Shown here in pieces: positions 17,563-26,813 of a stretch of 64,000 nt of DNA; position 1 is the stretch's first letter, and each line of letters begins with the position of its first letter. Where the stretch lies: the NCBI GenBank assembly GCA_030266395.1, contig JAJDHX010000002.1, forward strand, positions 1-64,000, read 5' to 3'. Position numbers and translations under genes: made by a program. The notes below the pieces were generated by a model, which made no database searches, had not been told where the DNA came from, and saw only the letters and a list, made by a program, of their open reading frames with translations. Origin of the DNA: Selenomonadales bacterium OttesenSCG-928-I06 (lineage in GTDB: Bacteria > Bacillota > Negativicutes > Sporomusales > Sporomusaceae).

Positions 17563-19793
17563 ACGACCTTCTCTCCTTATTTCTTTGAATTTCTGCTATT
17601 CTACGTTCTAAATCATTTAAACTTTCGTCCACTACAGCTTTTATTTTTTGAGCTATTACAGTTGGATCAGTATTACCATTCACAGTAATATTAGGCTTAT
17701 AATCAATGTTAATACTTGTACTGCTGCCACCACCAACACCTAATATTTCGCCTGTTTTACGCCATAAACCTATATTTCTGCTTGTACGTTCATGTGGAAT
17801 AGCCGATTCACCGCTTTGTTCTGCGAAAGTAGTTAAAAAAGCACCTTTACCAAAAACCCCCCCAGTTGAAAGCCCAGGTAATGGTTGAATTCCTGTTTCT
17901 GGAGTTGACATGGTTACATTTGAGTTAATTGGAGCTCCGAGGAACCTTTTTAAACTATTCCATTTATCTTCAATCCATTTTATGGTATCTTTAAATTTAT
18001 TTAATATTGCGTCTGTGAATTGCGTTAATGCAGCTTTCGGATCATCCCATAAAAGAATAAACCACTGTTTTACTGTCTCCCAATTAGTTACTAAAGATAA
18101 TCCTGCAGCTATGAGCCAACCCACGGGAGTAAGCATTAAAGCGAATTTCACAATTGGAGTATCCCACAAGGTTATAAAAAAGTTTTTCACAGTATCCCAA
18201 TTCCTATAAAGTAGGTATCCAGCAGCGACTAATGCCATAACTCCCACTATAACCAAGCCAATAGGGTTAGCATTCATAGCTGCATTCAAGAGCCACTGAG
18301 CCTTTGTCATCCCTGTTGTTGCACTTGTCACAAGAAACATCCATCTGTGAAATTTTATCATTCCAATTAAAACTGATCCTACAGTTCCTTTTAATGCATT
18401 GTACGTCCACCCTAATATACCAACAGATAGAGTTAGACCCGCAACTGCGGCAGCAGTATAACCTAATGTCTTAGCTAATTTAGGGTTCTCATCTGTCCAG
18501 ACAACTATATTTGTCGCTACTTGTGCTGCAGACTTCATTAATTCAGCCGCTTTTGGTAAAAAAACGCTTCCAAATGCTATTGCAACACCCTCTGTTGCAC
18601 TCTGCAGCTCAATCATTGCACCCGCAGCATTATTTGTCATCGTTTTAGCCATTTTATCTGCTGCACCATCACTGTTTATAAGAGCATCTCGTAAGCCTAC
18701 CATCGCATCATTACCTTGATCAAGAGCCGCTGCCCAGCCTGAAATCGATTGAGTACCAAAAATAGCCGATAAATGCTGCGTCTTCTGTTCTTGTGTTAAA
18801 TCTTTAGTTTTATCTGACAAATCAGCCATGATAGAAGCGATATCACGCATATTTCCTTCGCCATCTATAATTTCAACATTTAGTTCTGCTAATGATTCAG
18901 CCGCGTCTTTTGGTGGATCTATCAATCTAAGCAAACCCGCTCTCATAGCCCTACCTGACATGCCTGACTTTACTGCTGCATTTGCCATTAGTCCAGCGAT
19001 AGCCGACGTTTCTTCAAGCGACATTCCTACCATTTTTGCTACCGGCGCTACATATTTCATAGTCTCCCCTAGCATTTCAACAGTGGTATTTGTGCTAGTT
19101 GCTGTTTTGGCGAAAATATCCGCAACATGACCTGCCTTTGCTGCTTCTATACCGAAACCTGTCATTGTGTCAGATACAATGTCCGCTGTCACAGCTAAAT
19201 CTACATTGCCGGCTGCTGCTAGAGACAACATCCCTGGCATTGCCGCAAGGATCTGCTGGGTATTCCACCCCGCCATCCCTAAAAATGTCATTGCTTCTCC
19301 GGCTTGCGATGCTGTATATCTTGTACTTGCACCTAATCGTCTAGCTTCTTTATCTAAAGTTGCGATCTCTTCGGCATTTGCACCTGTTATTGCTTGAACT
19401 TTGGACATGGTTGCCTCAAAGTCTGCAGCAACTTTACCCGCGTATATGAGAGGAGCCGCCATTATAGCCCCTGTCATAATAACACCTGCATTTTTTTTGG
19501 CGTCCTGCTGCAGCTTCTGATTTCATATTCTGAGCTGCATTTAACCGACTCTGCGAATCGTTCAATTTTTTAATTTGGGAGTTGGTCTTTTCCATGGCCC
19601 GGTTATATGTTTCTTGGCTAACGGTTCCAGCTTTTAAACTAGCCTCTAGCTGTTTTTGAGTATTATTCAGATCCTGCATTTGCTTTTTTGTCTTGTCTAG
19701 TATCGTATTTGCGCCATTAAAACTGTTTCTAAAACTAGCGTCTACTTTACCAGCTACTTTAAAAGCAAATTCAAACATCTTATTTCCGGCCAT
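17555..19793 (-). pseudogene. Tail tape measure protein, reading frame interrupted at an A8 tract
   Basis: ORFs 19793-19434 (MAGNKMFEFAFKVAGKVDASF...) and 19477-17555 (TP901-like ...DFEATMSKVQAITGANAEEI) join if one A of 19491-19498 is removed. Confidence 0.8.
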
Positions 19794-20283
19794 TATTTCC
19801 TTCTCCCTTCTTTCTCTATATCAATAGTTGTTTCAATCCATTCATCTAATTCCTGGAGTGATATGTTTAAATAAAACTCCATTGAGGTATGAGTATGTCT
19901 TGCCAATATCTGAACGCTCTTCCTAAATTCTTTTAAGGATTTCTTTTCTACAAATCCCCTGTGAACAAAAAACCATTCACCATACCTAAAACACTTGTAA
20001 AATCAAAGCCTTTTAGATCTAAAATATCATCGTATTTTAACCCTGTTGCTCTTGCTGCAATCAATGCTTGGTAGGTCATTGAAAAAGTGATACTAGGAGT
20101 ATTATCTCCCATACTTCGTGCTGTTTTTTCTATATTTAAAAGGTCTCTACCAGTAATTTTTTCAAAATCGAATGTTATTTTTTCTATTTTTCCTTCTTTA
20201 GTATCTAAAGATTTTTTTAAAACTACGGAATTTTTATCTTCAGCTTCTATTATTCCTGCAGTTTCTTTTTTATCTGTAGCCAT
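19793..20283 (-). CDS. Tail assembly chaperone E/E' made by -1 frameshift
   Basis: ORF 19948-20283 contains T_TTT_TTG at 19972-19966; -1 frame open to TAA 19795-19793 overlapping tape measure ATG. Confidence 0.82.
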
Positions 20284-20330
20284 ATTACCCTCCTTAAATT
20301 AAAAGGGCTGTATTATTACAGCCCTTCCTC

Positions 20331-20858
20331 TTAAAATATTCCTAACGCTTCTCTAACATCTGCTAAAATATCTGTACCACCGATAATACAAATATAATTA
20401 AACTTATCTAACTCTAAGAAAGTCTCACCATCGATAATTACTTTGATATAAACAACCTCTAAATCTGTAGTAGAACCTGTTGTCTGGCTGGCTCCAGCGC
20501 TTCCTAAACCCAATTTTTTAGGTCTACATTTCACATAGATTCGAACAGGCTGAACTTTCACCTCGCCGCTCCCAGGATCATAAACTTGTTGAGCGCCCCT
20601 TATATCTAAATCATGGGCATTAGGGGTGGATAAACTTATTAAATGTTTGTTTATTGTTCTCCACTCGAGGCTTATAGACATTGCAGAAAAATGTCCTAGT
20701 ATTGCCGCTTCCACTTCTCCAGCTATCCCTGCACCAGAAACTGTTTCGTTTAAGTTTTCTATATCTGGTAAAGTAATATTAGCTATACCTAATAAATCAT
20801 TAACACCATCATAAACCTTAGTATTTATTAATGCTTCAGGTTGTAATTTGCCTCCCAT
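20331..20858 (-). CDS. Major tail tube protein (P2 FII-like)
   Basis: NVKVYDGVNDLLGIANITLPDIENLNETVSGAGIAGEVE. Confidence 0.9.
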   Translation of the reverse strand: MGGKLQPEALINTKVYDGVNDLLGIANITLPDIENLNETVSGAGIAGEVEAAILGHFSAMSISLEWRTINKHLISLSTPNAHDLDIRGAQQVYDPGSGEVKVQPVRIYVKCRPKKLGLGSAGASQTTGSTTDLEVVYIKVIIDGETFLELDKFNYICIIGGTDILADVREALGIF

Positions 20859-20869
20859 CTAGTCACCTC

Positions 20870-22324
20870 CTAATCTTCACCAAATAAGTTTTTCAAATAT
20901 GTTGGATCATATTCTTGAATAAAATCTATTTCTCGAGCTGGTGACGGAGGGGTAATATATACATGAAACTTGACTATACCATCCATTAAATCAATAGTAG
21001 AATTTTCGTCTTCTCTAAACTCTACTCTGCCTCCTAAAATATAGCCTCTTGATGTTAAACTGTTTAACCACACATTCGCGCTTGCCACAATAGTGTCGAT
21101 AAAACGCTTGTTCATTGGAGCGTCAATTTTAGACCAATAAGTAGTGATTAATTCGTTGTTGATCCAATTAAACATTCGTCTTATTGGTATAAATGAGTCT
21201 TTGGGATCCGTCGAAGCCGGATAAACACCTGTTCTATTCCCCCAAAGTTTCCAGCCTCCTATAAAATTAAGACCAGAGACAACTCCCTGACCATTCAAAT
21301 AAGCGGCGTTGTCGACAGCCAGCATTATTTCTGTGCCGTCTTCTAGTACAGTGCCAGCAGATTGTAAATTATGGTTTGACGGGCTCCAATAAGGAACATC
21401 ATCATTAGCCGCATCTGTTGTGCAGATAACCCCAGTCGCTTGAGTACTTAGGTAATATTGTTTATCTCCAAGTTTTACTTTAGGCCAAAACACCATTTGC
21501 ATTTTATCAATATAGTTATTTTGGTTTTTCCAATTTGCAACATCTGAATATTTTTTTACTTCATCTGTAGGAATGTCTACAAGAGCCATCGCCCAGAATA
21601 TGCCATTAACGTTTTTAGCTTTTGCCGTCATTATCGCAGCCACTTCAGGATCGGTAGACCAACCAGGAGCAGATATCAAGCCAGGAATAAGTCTAAAATA
21701 AGAAAAGATTTGATTGATTAGTTCCAAACCTTTATACTGTCCCGTATTTATATCTACGCCACCTATAATGTCATCTTTATCAACTGCAGACGGATCCACT
21801 TCATCATATGCTACAGTTAAACTTGTAACTAGTTCCCCTATTGCTCCACCATTAAGAGCTGTAATAACTAACTTTTCATCAGAGTCATATAAAGCAGTAT
21901 AGTCAACATCTTTTATAAGAGGTTGACCTGCTTCTGACAATTTAACTTCTAGAGTTGATAAAATAACAGGAGCGTCTATTGTTATTGTGCGATTCTCTAA
22001 AGTTAAAGCCGTGGGAGCAACTGTTATTTTATGTGTGTTTACATCTAACACATTAATGAATACAACTGGTGCCATTGCAAATAAAGCAAACTGTGAATAG
22101 ATCATTTCACAAAGAGAATAATCTCCCCAATACTTAGACATTCCTAATTGTTTTACAGCTTCTGCATAGTTATAACACAAAATAGGCGTATTTGCTGGTA
22201 TTGGATCAGTAGCTAAGTGTATTGGCGCGGTACCTACTACTACAGGTAAACCGGACTCAATTCGCGTAGGAGGAATTATAGAAGTAGGATTTTCACTGCC
22301 ATATATACCGTGTCTGTATGCCAA
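20870..22324 (-). CDS. Contractile tail sheath protein (TTG start at 22324 preferred)
   Basis: YRHGIYGSENPTSIIPPTRIESGLPVVVGTAPIHL; GAAAGGAG 8 nt before TTG. Confidence 0.92.
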   Translation of the reverse strand: MAYRHGIYGSENPTSIIPPTRIESGLPVVVGTAPIHLATDPIPANTPILCYNYAEAVKQLGMSKYWGDYSLCEMIYSQFALFAMAPVVFINVLDVNTHKITVAPTALTLENRTITIDAPVILSTLEVKLSEAGQPLIKDVDYTALYDSDEKLVITALNGGAIGELVTSLTVAYDEVDPSAVDKDDIIGGVDINTGQYKGLELINQIFSYFRLIPGLISAPGWSTDPEVAAIMTAKAKNVNGIFWAMALVDIPTDEVKKYSDVANWKNQNNYIDKMQMVFWPKVKLGDKQYYLSTQATGVICTTDAANDDVPYWSPSNHNLQSAGTVLEDGTEIMLAVDNAAYLNGQGVVSGLNFIGGWKLWGNRTGVYPASTDPKDSFIPIRRMFNWINNELITTYWSKIDAPMNKRFIDTIVASANVWLNSLTSRGYILGGRVEFREDENSTIDLMDGIVKFHVYITPPSPAREIDFIQEYDPTYLKNLFGED

Positions 22325-22325
22325 A

Positions 22326-22586
22326 TTATTCACTCCTTTCAAAAATTTGTTGATACGCACGATATTGTGGCGTACCCTCTGTATTAATAGCCGCTTCTGT
22401 TTCAGCCATTTTTGCGACAGGTACAAAAAGCAAATTCAATAAAGAATATTTGTCAAATGCTCCTTGCGCTTGATTTAAAGGTAATCCGCCAATATAAACT
22501 GCATATTTTTGAAGTCCAAAACGTGTTAAATTTGGACCTAAATAAATAAACCGCGAACTAATCACGGATTTTGTTTTAATACTCAT
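22326..22586 (-). CDS. Small phage protein upstream of sheath
   Basis: Supplied ORF, operonic. Confidence 0.55.
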   Translation of the reverse strand: MSIKTKSVISSRFIYLGPNLTRFGLQKYAVYIGGLPLNQAQGAFDKYSLLNLLFVPVAKMAETEAAINTEGTPQYRAYQQIFERSE

Positions 22587-23052
22587 AGTTAAAAACCTCC
22601 TGAACCTGTGGAATGTTATATTCTAAATCTATAAAACCTACCCATGTTGGTACTGGCTGGTCAACTGGTTCTGGGTATTGTGAAACTAAATCATTTACTA
22701 ATCTGAAATATTTGGCTATAAATTTATTTTTTAATAAGGCTTGGCGGTTAAATTCTACCCAGTTATACAACTCGCGCCAAGCTCCGCTTTTTTCCTCGCA
22801 ATATGTAACGAAGTATAAACGCACAAAAGCCGTAGACTCACCACCACTTAAATCCAGCGGTGCATCTACGACTTTTAATAGTGAAACTTCTATTGCGGGA
22901 GCTTTTTTTTCTTTAGCATAGTCTCTAATATTAATGTGTCCGGATTCTATTTTCAAAGGAGTATCTTTTATTTTATCCTCAAATGAAAAATAATTTTTAT
23001 TTACTTCTTTTAAAAACTCTGCCAAAGAATCAATTAATATGATAGGTGTCAC
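22576..23052 (-). CDS. Phage tail completion/terminator-like protein
   Basis: Position between Z-like protein and sheath. Confidence 0.55.
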   Translation of the reverse strand: MTPIILIDSLAEFLKEVNKNYFSFEDKIKDTPLKIESGHINIRDYAKEKKAPAIEVSLLKVVDAPLDLSGGESTAFVRLYFVTYCEEKSGAWRELYNWVEFNRQALLKNKFIAKYFRLVNDLVSQYPEPVDQPVPTWVGFIDLEYNIPQVQEVFNYEY

Positions 23053-23609
23053 TTTAAAACACCTCCTAATGTCGCATCTACTTCATGCTCAAACCTTGTC
23101 TGCAGTTGTTCTGCTCCTCGTTTCTCCATTACTTTTATTACTTTCTTATTCCCTAACATTTGAGGGACAGATGGGCCTTGAAGCTGTTTGATTGGATATG
23201 CGCTTTTTGAAATTCTTCTAAAAACACTTACTCCTTTTTTACCGCGCGCCAAAAAAGCACCCTCTATAATACCTCCACCTGATTTCTTAACTTTAACAGT
23301 AACAGGTCTTTTAGGTTTCCCAGAAGGCGCCTTATTTGGTGACACTTTAAATTCAATAAGTGGCTTAGATCTCCCACGTGACGTTATTTTTGAAACAAGA
23401 CTACTAGGACTCGCTTTCGTTACTTTAATGGTTCCATTTACATCTTTTGCTTTTACGATATACTCAGATCTTACTTGTTTGACTCCTGCAGTTCTTGCGC
23501 TTTGAACCGCTCGGTTCATTGCTCTACTGATTGCTTTCGGTAAAGCATTAGGAAAACTCTTGAATAATGCTTCCGCACGTTTTAAAGATTTCTCATCTAT
23601 AGTAATCAT
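23049..23609 (-). CDS. Minor tail protein Z-like
   Basis: NALPKAISRAMNRAVQSARTAGVKQVRSEYIVKAKDVNGTIKV. Confidence 0.8.
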   Translation of the reverse strand: MITIDEKSLKRAEALFKSFPNALPKAISRAMNRAVQSARTAGVKQVRSEYIVKAKDVNGTIKVTKASPSSLVSKITSRGRSKPLIEFKVSPNKAPSGKPKRPVTVKVKKSGGGIIEGAFLARGKKGVSVFRRISKSAYPIKQLQGPSVPQMLGNKKVIKVMEKRGAEQLQTRFEHEVDATLGGVLK

Positions 23610-23947
23610 AACGCTGTTAACTGTGTCAAAATTAAAGTAAGTAAGCCTTTGTCGTTTTCACTTGAAGCAACGGTATAAACTGCGTCATCAAAACGAATAC
23701 GTTGATCTTCCACAGGTACATCAAACATATCTTTAGTTCTAACATGTACAGTTATGGTTTCTCCAAAAAGCCCATCATATTTAGCATTAAGACGAATGTA
23801 AAGATCCCTACTAATATTCCCCTCTTTGATTGCAAGACATGTAACCTTTTTTTCTCTTTCTAGATCACTAAAAGTATGTTTATCAGCAAAATCCTCAAAA
23901 ACCATTAACACTTCATCAACGTCATCAAAAAGTATATCTCTCAACAT
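23606..23947 (-). CDS. Head-tail joining protein (FII-like)
   Basis: Position and YDGLFGETITVHVRTKDMFDVPVEDQRIRFDDAVYTV. Confidence 0.65.
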   Translation of the reverse strand: MLRDILFDDVDEVLMVFEDFADKHTFSDLEREKKVTCLAIKEGNISRDLYIRLNAKYDGLFGETITVHVRTKDMFDVPVEDQRIRFDDAVYTVASSENDKGLLTLILTQLTAL

Positions 23948-23951
23948 TACC

Positions 23952-24239
23952 TTAATCTCCTTGTGTGTCTTCTGGATCTACATCAGGGATATCTACTCCA
24001 TTTTCACCTTTTTCATTTTCATTCTCGGTTTCATCACCACTTTTAGGTTTATCCCCTTTATTAATAGGTGGCTTCGCTTTTGCACGTTCTACAATTGCCC
24101 CTCCCACTGCATTTTTGATTAAGGTATCGGCAATTTTATCATTAACATTAGGGATAATTGGTCCATTTTCTGTACCAGGACCATATAATTCACCTTTATA
24201 TTTAACTTTAAATCTTTTAACTTCTAATGTCTTAGTCAT
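23952..24239 (-). CDS. Hypothetical structural/head protein
   Basis: Operonic position after capsid. Confidence 0.5.
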   Translation of the reverse strand: MTKTLEVKRFKVKYKGELYGPGTENGPIIPNVNDKIADTLIKNAVGGAIVERAKAKPPINKGDKPKSGDETENENEKGENGVDIPDVDPEDTQGD

Positions 24240-24248
24240 AGTTCCCTC

Positions 24249-25301
24249 CTATTTAACTTTGATAGTATAAAAATCGTTGCCATCTGCTGGCATAATTATT
24301 TGTCTGCTTGACACTTTTAATGTTTCCGTATCACCTGCGATGTCGCATACATATTTAGGGATGTACATGCCTTCATAAGTTCTCCATGTGCCTTTTCCCT
24401 CAGTTCCTTCAAGTTGAGTAATAGCACCATAAAGTCTTGTACCTTGTCCTGGAACACCTACAATAAAATAATCGTTTGGAAGATAATCCTTCATTGTTCC
24501 GTCAAAATCTTCATATTTACCTGAATATGTGTAAATTTCTAGACCTCTATATTTACCAAAATAGCTAAATCCTTGATATGTTATGAATTTAGGAGCTAAA
24601 CTACCAACTTCTATATTTCGATAATCAAAAAATTTAGTAAACTCATCATTATCTAAAAGATACTCTGTTACATTAGGGGAACACACTGAAAAAATAGAAT
24701 TAGGGTTTATCGCAGAAGCCACTACAGCATCGATTGCCTTTTGAAGGTCTTCGGTAACAGTTGCTGTAGCTTTATCCCACGTATGAGTATCTGTTAGAGT
24801 GATTATTCCATCACCCGGGAAATCTATAGTACTTACAATTGGAGTCACCGCATCATCAGCGAACCCATTAATTGTAACTTGACGACCTATTAAAAAGTCT
24901 GCTACCATTTTTTCTTCTGCACGGATATTCATATCACGCAATTCAACTAAATCTTTAGCTCTAATCGTTGCGGCACGTTGCGCAGGGGTTTTAGTACTAT
25001 AAACATTTTCACCGAATCCTGCCCCTTGTATCTCACTTTTAGTAAGCGGTCTTTGAGGTCCTGTCATTGGGGGCTTATATTTAAATTTAGTGAATCCGTC
25101 GCGAGCTACGTTTACACCACGACTAAAACCTTCTACAATATAAGGTGCTATTTTTTTACCACCTTTTCTATAGTCGAATTCAACTTCTTCAGTCACAAAA
25201 GTTTCCACTTTAGGGAAAAATAGATCCCTTAGAGATACTACCGGTTGCGGTATTCTCTCAATCGCGCCTAGCATTGTTATTGTTTCATTCATATTTGCCA
25301 T
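24249..25301 (-). CDS. Major capsid protein E (lambda gpE-like)
   Basis: LRDLFFPKVETFVTEEVEFDYRKGGKKIAPYI... Confidence 0.92.
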   Translation of the reverse strand: MANMNETITMLGAIERIPQPVVSLRDLFFPKVETFVTEEVEFDYRKGGKKIAPYIVEGFSRGVNVARDGFTKFKYKPPMTGPQRPLTKSEIQGAGFGENVYSTKTPAQRAATIRAKDLVELRDMNIRAEEKMVADFLIGRQVTINGFADDAVTPIVSTIDFPGDGIITLTDTHTWDKATATVTEDLQKAIDAVVASAINPNSIFSVCSPNVTEYLLDNDEFTKFFDYRNIEVGSLAPKFITYQGFSYFGKYRGLEIYTYSGKYEDFDGTMKDYLPNDYFIVGVPGQGTRLYGAITQLEGTEGKGTWRTYEGMYIPKYVCDIAGDTETLKVSSRQIIMPADGNDFYTIKVK

Positions 25302-25307
25302 TTATAA

Positions 25308-25688
25308 TTAGCCCTCCTTGTGATATTTTTCGCTAGTTAAGTAAATATTTAAACCTCTTAACGCCTCTTCGTGATCCGCTATTTCATCAGATCCGCCCAC
25401 AGTGAGATATTCTCTGTTAAACATACCTGACATATAGCAATCAATATCAACATCGCCTTCTGTTGTATCTATTTCTTTAGCCAAAACATATTTAGCTGTT
25501 TCAGACCCATCAGTAGAAGCACTATCTACTAATTTACCTTTACCGCTGTCTGTAACCACACCCAATACTGAACCTCTTTTTAAAATACCTTGACCACTTG
25601 CAACAGTAATAACTTTTAACAGTGCTGTAGGTTCTGTACCACCGATAAGTTGATCAAAACCAAAATTTATTGACGTTGTATAAGCCAT
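25308..25688 (-). CDS. Head decoration protein D-like
   Basis: ITVASGQGILKRGSVLGVVTDSGKGKLVDSASTDGSETAKYVLA. Confidence 0.85.
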   Translation of the reverse strand: MAYTTSINFGFDQLIGGTEPTALLKVITVASGQGILKRGSVLGVVTDSGKGKLVDSASTDGSETAKYVLAKEIDTTEGDVDIDCYMSGMFNREYLTVGGSDEIADHEEALRGLNIYLTSEKYHKEG

Positions 25689-26261
25689 TTACTTCAAACC
25701 TCCTACCATCAAACTAATTATTTGTTCTCTTTGTTCATCTTCTGTAATCTCGCCTGGGTCTAAACTTTGCTCTACTTTTTGAGCCCCAGAAACTTCAATA
25801 TCTTTTTTTACCGCATTAAAAAACGCCCCACCACTTTTCATATAATCCATTGCAAGTGTCTGGGCGTCTGAGAAACTCTCGTATTTAGCTTTATTTACAA
25901 TCTCTGAAGGAATATTAGTAGATATATTGTCTATTTCTTTAATGCGACTGCGTTCAGCATGCACACCATCCTCTAAAACAGCATTATAGATATCCGGATA
26001 TTCCTTCTGTAAAAGTTCTTTAGTAAGTTCGATTTTTGTTCCTTCCAAAGGTTTTACCTCCTTATCTTTACTTAGATTGATAAAATCGTCTAGCTTATTT
26101 AAAATTTTAGTTAAAAGCCCTTTCTCTTCTGCCTCCAATGTTTTCTCTTCCCCCTTTTTATTAATTAACTGGGCACAATTCAAAAATTGAGTCTGCCCAG
26201 GAATTGCATTAAGCGGCATTTCTACACCATTTGAATTTACTATTTTATTTTGAATTGACAT
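25689..26261 (-). CDS. Nested in-frame scaffold protein (alternative start within protease gene)
   Basis: AAGGTGAAATAAAAATG in frame at 26261 (MSIQNKIVNSNGVEMPLN...), same layout as lambda C/Nu3. Confidence 0.55.
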   Translation of the reverse strand: MSIQNKIVNSNGVEMPLNAIPGQTQFLNCAQLINKKGEEKTLEAEEKGLLTKILNKLDDFINLSKDKEVKPLEGTKIELTKELLQKEYPDIYNAVLEDGVHAERSRIKEIDNISTNIPSEIVNKAKYESFSDAQTLAMDYMKSGGAFFNAVKKDIEVSGAQKVEQSLDPGEITEDEQREQIISLMVGGLK

Positions 26262-26813
26262 TTTTATTTCACCTTGTACCTTATCTGCAAAACCATATTC
26301 TTTAGCTTGTGCTGCAGTTAACCATGTTTCTTCATCCATTAACTCTGAGAGCTTTTCATCACTTAAATTACTCTTAGTTTTATATGCCGCGATAACAGAC
26401 TTCTTGATTTCATCTAATACATCTCCCATTTTTCTAAAAGCATGCATGTCGCCAATTACTCCAGTTAGTGGATTATGAATCATTATCATAGAACCAGCTG
26501 GCATAATAACTTTATCCGCACCACACATTACAAGAGTTGCAGCACTAGCAGCGAGACCATCAATTATAGCGGTTACTTTGCCTTTATGATTTTTTAAAGT
26601 ACTCATCATAGCTTGCCCTGCAAAAAGGCTCCCACCTGGGCTATTTATTCTAACAGTAATATCTTTGTCTTTAAGTGGCATTAATGAATTAGCTAACTCT
26701 AAAGCACCAACAGAATTATCAATCCATGACCAGTTCTCGTCGTCGGCTATTGGACCATATATTAAAACTTCAGCATTTTTCTCATCAACTGTCCAAATCT
26801 TCAATATTATCAC
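25689..26813 (-). CDS. ClpP-type prohead protease with C-terminal scaffold region
   Basis: RINSPGGSLFAGQAMMSTLKNH...GLAASAATLVMCGADKVIMPAGSMIMIHNP. Confidence 0.9.
   Translation of the reverse strand: MIILKIWTVDEKNAEVLIYGPIADDENWSWIDNSVGALELANSLMPLKDKDITVRINSPGGSLFAGQAMMSTLKNHKGKVTAIIDGLAASAATLVMCGADKVIMPAGSMIMIHNPLTGVIGDMHAFRKMGDVLDEIKKSVIAAYKTKSNLSDEKLSELMDEETWLTAAQAKEYGFADKVQGEIKMSIQNKIVNSNGVEMPLNAIPGQTQFLNCAQLINKKGEEKTLEAEEKGLLTKILNKLDDFINLSKDKEVKPLEGTKIELTKELLQKEYPDIYNAVLEDGVHAERSRIKEIDNISTNIPSEIVNKAKYESFSDAQTLAMDYMKSGGAFFNAVKKDIEVSGAQKVEQSLDPGEITEDEQREQIISLMVGGLK

Noticed and set aside
17706-19397. Many plus-strand ORFs (60-100 aa) opposite the tape measure gene
   Set aside because: No recognisable families and fully antisense to a well-supported gene; treated as shadow ORFs.
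20870-22426. Extended N-terminus of the sheath ORF (MYLSQKWLKQKRLLIQRVRHNIVR...)
   Set aside because: SD-spaced TTG at 22324 gives the normal sheath start; upstream part overlaps the preceding gene out of frame.
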